Assembly: GCF_000003195.3 (NCBI RefSeq) | Contig: NC_012878.2 | Coordinates: 56,978,629 to 57,042,628, forward strand | Direction: 5' to 3' | Source: Sorghum bicolor | Lineage: Eukaryota > Streptophyta > Magnoliopsida > Poales > Poaceae | DNA length: 64,000 nucleotides | Part shown: positions 58,086 through 64,000 of the stretch, one piece after another | How positions within the stretch are numbered: position 1 is the stretch's first letter | How the letters are laid out: the number at the start of each line of letters is the position of its first letter | The notes under the pieces: model-generated | What the model was told of the DNA's origin: nothing | Databases searched by the model: none | Seen by the model: the letters and a program-made list of their open reading frames with translations, nothing else | Made by a program: the position numbers and the translations under genes

Positions 58086-59359
58086 TGCACACAAGCTTTT
58101 TGCCCCATTCCATGTTGGGCGTGGCAGTGTGAAAGAAGAGGGAGGACCCTGGCGCTGGCGCAACCAACCGCGGTTGCAGATACGGATCCAATGATAGATG
58201 GCGCAAAACCGGTAAGTATTAGTTAGGAAACGATGAATTTGATGAAATTGGAGTTGGGCACCATGCAACGACAATGATATGGAACATTGAGATTGTTTTA
58301 TTTGGGGAGTGAGACCCGCCTAACGAACAAGTTCTTTCACCGAGATTACATGGATATTTTCTTTTGGTAACATAAAAATGGACACAAGTATGCCCAGCTA
58401 TTGATTATTCCTGAACTATGTATTGTTGCAAGCTACCCATTTCAATTTTAGCAGATTCCAAAGTTGTTAGAGGAGTTACTACAATCTGAGTTACTCTTTT
58501 GATGAGGATTGATGACATTTGAGTTAGCCGTCATGAGAAAGCATGTGCCCAGCCCCTACACATCACATGGGCCTTTACGGTTGGGCCTTTTTAGCCGGTT
58601 TTACAAGGTTCTACACTAGTGCCAGGAAAAACAACATAAAAAAAAGTATTAGCCATCTTGAGATGACCACCAACAGATAAGAACCTGTACAGTTTTGTCT
58701 TACATAATTATTATTATACGTTGATTCATCAATGACGAGCGTGGACGTTGTCTATACTTTGCTTGCTGTGGCCTACCTCTCATTATACATGACGGGCCAT
58801 TTCATCGTTTTTATTCTCGTTGATTGGTGTGAGGACCATTAAGCTCTTATGTATCATCATCTGACGTTCTATAGATATCCTTTCCTCATAACCATATTTC
58901 AAAGTGCATGTTTTCTATTTGGAAAGTCGTTGACTGATCAATGACAACAAAATAAGTGCATCTTTCTCCTTTTGTCACAAAAGAAAACATGACTTTTTAG
59001 GATCTTTAGGCTAAATTAGTGCACAATTGAAACTTTAGATTTCACCTAAACATATACACTAAGAAATTACATAATAGAGTTACTTTCTAAACCATGAATT
59101 TAGATAATTTTGTCAATTTTTTGGAGTTTATTTAAGGCTAAACATGATAACTTAAGACTCAAATATAGCATTACAGAAATAATTCTACAAAATTACAATA
59201 ATTATGTTGGCACGTACGTACAATCAAGTTATGTTTACTTTCTAGCATATACTTGAAAATTTTGAAGACACGTAGATTATTTGTTTGGATCGACCAAAAG
59301 TCTTTTCAAAAAAAAAACATACGTGTTTTACTTTTACACTATTGGTGGTGGCTTGACTC
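58086..59359. other. AT-rich intergenic DNA
   Basis: No gene is seen; its right end is presumably the promoter of the hydroxyproline-rich gene. Confidence 0.4.
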
Positions 59360-60024
59360 AACTGCTCAGTGCTCAGGCACCTTGCTCGCCCGCGCGCAGC
59401 ACGGCAGCACGCAAGCGACGGCGCGACGCTCCACCGCTCTCCGCTCGATCCCTCTCTTCTCCCATTTCGCAGGCGACGGCGCGACGCTCCACCGCACCGC
59501 GAGGCAAGGTCCCTCTTCGTTGAGCTCGCTGCTCGGGGTTCGGGGCGGGTTTGAGTATCTGATTTCGGGTGCGGGTACGCGGATGCTCCACCCGCCCCCG
59601 ACCCGCTCCGTTGCCATCCCGTGCCGTGCTCACCCCCCTACCTTTTCTTCTCCGGTTCACCACCCCCTCGTGCGCTCTCCTCACTCTCACTCAGCTCTCT
59701 CTTTCTCTCTCGTGGGAGACGACTGGGCGACCGCCGGCGCCGACCGTGCTCAGGCCTTCGTCGAGACCATCGCCGGCGAAGAGCACCCACCAGGTATGCG
59801 CACTTCTTGTCTTCCCTTCCAGATGCGCGAAACCGAGCACGCAAACCCTAACTTAAGCTATTTGGCTATTTGCAGCTGGATCTGATCTAATTACAGGTGC
59901 ATACGCGCATTATGCCTACTAATTTCGATTCCTTGCAAAAATTGTCGGCTGTATTTGTGTACACCCATGCCATTTACTGGGTCCGCCTCTGATCCCGAGC
60001 AACCGTGTGTGTTTACAGTCAGAG
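59360..60024 (+). promoter_or_regulatory. Leader exon and 5'UTR intron of the hydroxyproline-rich gene
   Basis: A GC-rich leader exon ends at a donor after 59793 (CCACCAG|GTATGCG). The leader intron closes at about 60018 (TTTACAG|TCAGAG), six bases before the ATG. The leader contains a 23-bp direct repeat at 59415-59437 and 59473-59495, and a stretch at about 59536-59617 (GGGCGGGTTTGAG ... CCGTTGCCATCCC) that resembles the end of a dispersed hAT-like repeat. Confidence 0.5.
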
Positions 60025-62538
60025 ATGTCTTCAGTTGGGAGCAGCCCTGGCACCAGGGCGGCGAATGGTGCCGCTGCCATCAGTGCTGCCGCGACGGCAG
60101 CAGGCTCAGCCGACGCCAGATTCCACTCCCAACTACTACAGCAGGACAGGGTACATACACTATATACCACTTGTTGTTCCATGGGCGGATGCAATCGGGC
60201 TTGGGCTTTAGCTGCAGCTTTTGCCTTGCATGCTTTAGATATGTGGACGACAGGATCAGTACCGGAATTTTTAGTCGGCCTTGACGACCTAGATTGGCAA
60301 TTTGGGCCAGCCTTTGCTTACTCAGTACGAATTGTACTGCCCTGCAGTGGTTATGACTTGAAACTGGGCATCTTTACCAGCAATAATTTGGCTTCAGTAC
60401 TATATATATGCTTGGTTGCTTCTGTCAGATAATTTATTTAGTTGGATTTTGCTTTTGCTATGTTGTAATGCACACGTTTTGCACTCCTTATTTTGTTTTC
60501 AGTTCCAGAGGCTTTTGTGATATCATTCCTCCAGAGAATGTATATACTAATAAGTTCTTGATTTTACCCCTCGATACACTCCCACCCATTTGATGTTGAA
60601 GTAGGGGCAAAAAGCTTTTACACCTGGGATAATCCTTGCTTTATGATAAAAATCTTTTTCCATGTGAATACTTTTGGATTTTTGTGAAACACTAACATTT
60701 CGTATGTTCTATTGTATGATTCCTTTGATGCTTATTCTTATGCATTTTTTCTTCCCACAACACAATGATAATAAAAATGTTTTTTTGTATACAAAGTATA
60801 GATTACTGCTCCTTTGAAATTTCGTTGTCATGTGTTTTCTTTTATTTCTGTGGTGACAGCTAAGTTATTTGCTTGGACTAACACACGCTTCTCTACTCTA
60901 AACAGCAAAGTAGATGGGCTGGCTGCTTTTCAGGTTTATCATGTTTCGGATCGCAGAAGGGCGGGAAAAGAATTGTTCCTGCAGCACGTACTTCTGATGG
61001 GAATGGATCAAATGCTCGTGGAAATGGTCAATCTGGTGCCAATTCAAACCAAAATATGCCTATGAATTTATCTCTTCTGGCTCCACCATCATCACCAGCA
61101 TCCTTCTCAAACTCTGCCCTTCCTTCGACTGCTCAATCACCGAATTGCTTTCTGTCTGTATCTGCAAACTCTCCTGGCGGTCCAACGTCTAATATGTTCG
61201 CTGTTGGGCCATATGCTAATGAACCTCAACTTGTCTCGCCACCTGTCTTCTCAACTTACACAACTGAGCCATCCACAGCACCATTGACCCCACCACCTGA
61301 ACTAGCTCATGCAACAACGCCTTCTTCTCCAGATGTTCCATATGCTCGATTTCTTTCTTCTTCTATGGATATCTAAACTGCCAGCAAGGAGCATAACATG
61401 CCTTTCTTATCAACAGCCTATTCTGGTGGTTCAGGACTCCAGGCATCCTACCCACTTTACCCTGAAAGCCCTTGTAGCAGCCTCATCTCACCAGCTTCAG
61501 TAACTCCGAGGACTGGTCTATCCTCACCTATACCTGAGCAAGAGGTTCCTCCTGCCCATTGGAAGACCTCTAGGTCCGCCTGCGACACGCCATACTTCAG
61601 GGCTTCACCAATTCCTGAGCAAGAGACCACTGCACAATGGAAGACCTCTAGATCTGCTTGTGACACACCGTATGCCAGGAACTCACCAACCAATATTTTT
61701 GGTCTGGATTCATCTACCCCGAGAAACTATATGCTAGATAGCAATTTCTTTCGGCCAGCGGCATCTGCTCAATTCTACCTGGACCAGGCTCAGCAGACGT
61801 TTCCACATAATGGCGGGAGGGTTAGTGTATCCAGGGAGAAGCAAGATGCCGATGAAATCGAAGCTTACAGAGCTTCATTTGGGTTTAGTGCTGATGAAAT
61901 TGTCCAATCTCAATCTTATGTGGGGATACCAGATGCGGTTGATGAGTCATTCAGTATATCACCATTTGGAAACAATGCTCCTGCTACTGAGATATGCCCA
62001 TTTAGTGATCTGCCTAATGAGGTTCAGAAGGTGGATAAATCATGTGCCTACGCTAAAGATGGCACAAGTCCAAAGAAATCAGCAAACCAACTCTCCATTG
62101 ATTCTCCAAATAAAGTTCTGCGCTTGGACGTGTTCAAAGGTAACATTGGATTTTTCTTGGTACTGTGTGAAATAATAATCTGCTGAATTGAAATACATAT
62201 TGTAGGCTGATTTGTACACCCAGATTTTAATAGTAACAAATTTGTTATGGCCCTACTATTGTTGTGTTTCTGTTTCCACATGCTTATTGTGTTTCTGTTC
62301 TCAAATGGCAGGAACAAAAGGAGGTCATCAGTCTGAGGACGAGGGTATTGTGAAAGATGGTCATCCTTTCAGAAGGACAACAGATGAAATATCTCTAAAA
62401 CCCATAGAAGTAAGGAAGAAATCTCTTCCTGGCCATTCTTGCTCAGATGCAGAAATCGAGTACAGAAGGACAAGGAGTTTGAGGGATGCCAATGGTGTTT
62501 TATCGCGGCGGAGTGCATTGGCAAGACAATTGCATTAA
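60025..62538 (+). CDS. Hydroxyproline-rich glycoprotein family protein, split by an in-frame stop
   Basis: Exons 60025-60150, 60906-62139 and 62312-62538, GT-AG, summing to 1587 nt. The frame matches the plant family of Arabidopsis At5g52430/At4g25620 from memory: MSSVGSS N-terminus, RWAGCFSGLSCFGSQK, LLAPPSSPASF, FAVGPYANEPQ, STAPLTPPPE and TTPSSPDVPYA in the first half. In the second half a ~26-residue tandem repeat (SPIPEQE...WKTSRSACDTPY) and a C-terminal acidic/basic tail are seen. At 61374-61376 a TAA interrupts the frame; the same frame continues open for about 255 codons and splices correctly into the last exon. As written the product is 198 residues; without the stop it would span 528 codons. 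Function in the family is unknown despite the name. It may be a nonsense allele, a sequence error or a young pseudogene. Confidence 0.8.
61522..61690 (+). repeat. In-frame tandem repeat in the hydroxyproline-rich gene
   Basis: Two copies of a ~78-bp unit encode (S)PIPEQE...WKTSRSACDTPY, followed by FRASP and ARNSP respectively. A coding minisatellite-like duplication that is in frame. Confidence 0.8.
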
Positions 62539-63132
62539 TAAGTCACTAGTATGCAGGGTAATTTCATAGTTCATGTAGCCTAATGTGCATTGAATTCGAG
62601 CTGTCATTAGAGTGATCTGTAGCCGAAGAGTAGCCTTTATCGTATATGAGGATTATATTACCAGTTTGTGTTCTAGATATGTGATGATGAGCTTGTACTC
62701 TGTTTGAACTCCAAGATCCTCTTTGTAGACACTCCAATCGTTCGCAGGAGCAGTGAAATGAAATATCGTTGGTACATTATTACAGGAGTTGTGTTTTGGT
62801 CTTACTGATGATGTAGGCTGTGTTTGAATTTTGCAGCCTGCTGATTGGGAATCTTTGTTCTTTTTATTTGCATGTCAGCAAGACAGCAACTTGTGTAACA
62901 CAATCAATCTGACGTCTAGGTTCTTATATATATACGCAAAGAAAGCAACAGCTGGTCGACGTCAAGAATATTTTGAACTGTTTTTCACTTGTCGATGATT
63001 ATTATTTATTCTGCTACATAAAAAAAACTTTTGACACATCTGCTGCTCCTCTGACGTAACGGAGAGACGTCACCTTTGCCGTTCAAACTAATCGGCGCCA
63101 ACGCTCCTCCCGGCATGAGTATATTTGTTTTA
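62539..63132. other. 3'UTR and flank of the hydroxyproline-rich gene
   Basis: The early part is 3'UTR; no other gene. Confidence 0.45.
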
Positions 63133-63340
63133 GGTCTTGTTTAGTTCCAGAAAATTTTGCAAATTGTTTCGGATTTCCCGTCACATCGAATCTTACGGTA
63201 CATACATGAAACATTAAATATAGACAAAAAAATAACTAATTACACAGTTTAGCAGTAATTTACGAGACGAATATTTGTCAAATACAAACGAAAGTGCTAC
63301 AGTGTGCGTTTTGACAATTTTTTTGAAACTAAACAAGGCC
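63133..63340. mobile_element. Tourist-like MITE (TSD TTA)
   Basis: Starts GGTCTTGTTTAG, ends CTAAACAAGGCC; TTA at 63130-63132 and 63341-63343. 208 bp, with an internal deletion relative to the ~243-bp form. Confidence 0.85.
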
Positions 63341-63661
63341 TTAGTCTTCTATGCAATTTTGTGGAAGGCGCTCAAGAATAGCATTTTCAGCAAGGGTAGC
63401 ATTAGAAGAGGCTGTCATGAATAATGAAGATACAAGTATAAAAACAAAGTGAATATGAAAGCCAGGGCTTGGTTTCGGTGATAATGCTTACGCTTTAAGA
63501 ATTTTTCGCGTTTATTAGTCGATTAGATGTTACATTATCGTTAGGCAAACGTTTGCTGTGGTTTTGGTGTCTTTTTAATTGCATGCTGCTGCTTATGTTA
63601 AGTAGTAGTATCCATCCTCTGTCATCCTGTTACAAATGATCTGTTATTGTTGTTTTGTAAT

Positions 63662-63839
63662 GGGCCTGTTTGGTTCCCTTCATTAAAACTTAGCTACTAA
63701 AACTATTTTAGCTACTCTTAGGTAACTAGTGGGACTAAAGTATTTTATCTTCTTTTTAGTTAGTGTGTTTGAAAGTTTAGCTACTAAAGTGACTAAAGTT
63801 TAGCTGACTAAAATTTAGTAAGGTGAACCAAACAGGCCC
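63662..63839. mobile_element. Short Tourist-like MITE, GGGCCTGTTTGG type
   Basis: Starts GGGCCTGTTTGGTTC and ends GAACCAAACAGGCC; the interior is built of TTTAGCTACTAAA-type repeats. 178 bp. The flanks (AAT, ATT) do not give an exact duplication. Confidence 0.7.
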
Positions 63840-63842
63840 ATT

Positions 63843-64000
63843 GTAAATAAAGGACTAGAATTTGTAACAATATAGGAAGTCATAAGGAGTACCCCTAGCA
63901 TTGTCAAGAGAGAGAAGCTCAATTGAACATGGCGTTACTAGAAAAATACAGTCGTTTCCCCTCCTTATCTTTTGAAACCATAATACAAGTACAAATCCCA
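63843..64000. other. Right edge, no gene seen
   Basis: AT-rich DNA to the end of the window. Confidence 0.4.

Noticed and set aside
1..64000. CRISPR arrays, prokaryotic operons or a plasmid/phage origin
   Set aside because: All evidence is for a plant nuclear genome: spliced genes, MITEs, LINE and cytosolic tRNA. Tandem repeats seen are transposon-like or coding.

Overview
This window is nuclear DNA of a grass, most likely sorghum or a close Andropogoneae relative. The reasons are GC-rich 5' ends of genes, introns with GT-AG ends, grass-type protein sequences, and a very high density of short inverted-repeat elements. The commonest of these is a ~240-bp Tourist-like family that begins GGCCTTGTTTAG, ends CTAAACAAGGCC and has 3-bp target duplications. 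The species is inferred; no database was searched.

Layout. 1-1.17 kb: GC-rich non-coding. 1.17-4.97 kb: a 5'-truncated, frameshifted LINE-1-type retrotransposon on the minus strand. 6.68-7.77 kb: single-exon ARM-repeat protein gene (minus). 13.27-17.17 kb: five-exon Aux/IAA auxin repressor gene (minus). 17.7-35 kb: gene-poor DNA packed with Tourist, Stowaway and hAT elements, several nested, plus a ~100-bp tandem repeat and a tRNA-like SINE remnant. 36.18-38.26 kb: GT43 xylan glycosyltransferase (plus). 39.49-39.57 kb: tRNA-Ser(CGA). 39.86-40.40 kb: a decayed copy of part of the golgin gene further right. 41.30-43.23 kb: 60S ribosomal stalk protein P0 (plus). 44.31-44.69 kb: small predicted membrane protein (plus). 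45.21-53.35 kb: 19-exon TMF-type golgin (golgin candidate 5 homologue, minus). 54.35-54.92 kb: photosystem I subunit H, divergent from the golgin (plus). 60.03-62.54 kb: hydroxyproline-rich-glycoprotein-family gene (plus) whose otherwise continuous frame carries an in-frame TAA. The end of the window is 3' flank with more MITEs.

The genes are ordinary, independent plant nuclear genes (auxin signalling, xylan synthesis, translation, Golgi tethering, photosynthesis); nothing suggests an operon-like or novel pathway. The more interesting signals are structural: a hAT nested 6 bp inside another hAT, with both 8-bp duplications readable; Tourist elements nested in Stowaway and Tourist elements; the golgin gene fossil; a GC-AG intron in the golgin gene; an out-of-frame uORF overlapping the GT43 start; and the stop codon in the hydroxyproline-rich gene. 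Exon models were assembled by eye from splice sites and reading frame; all sum to whole codons.
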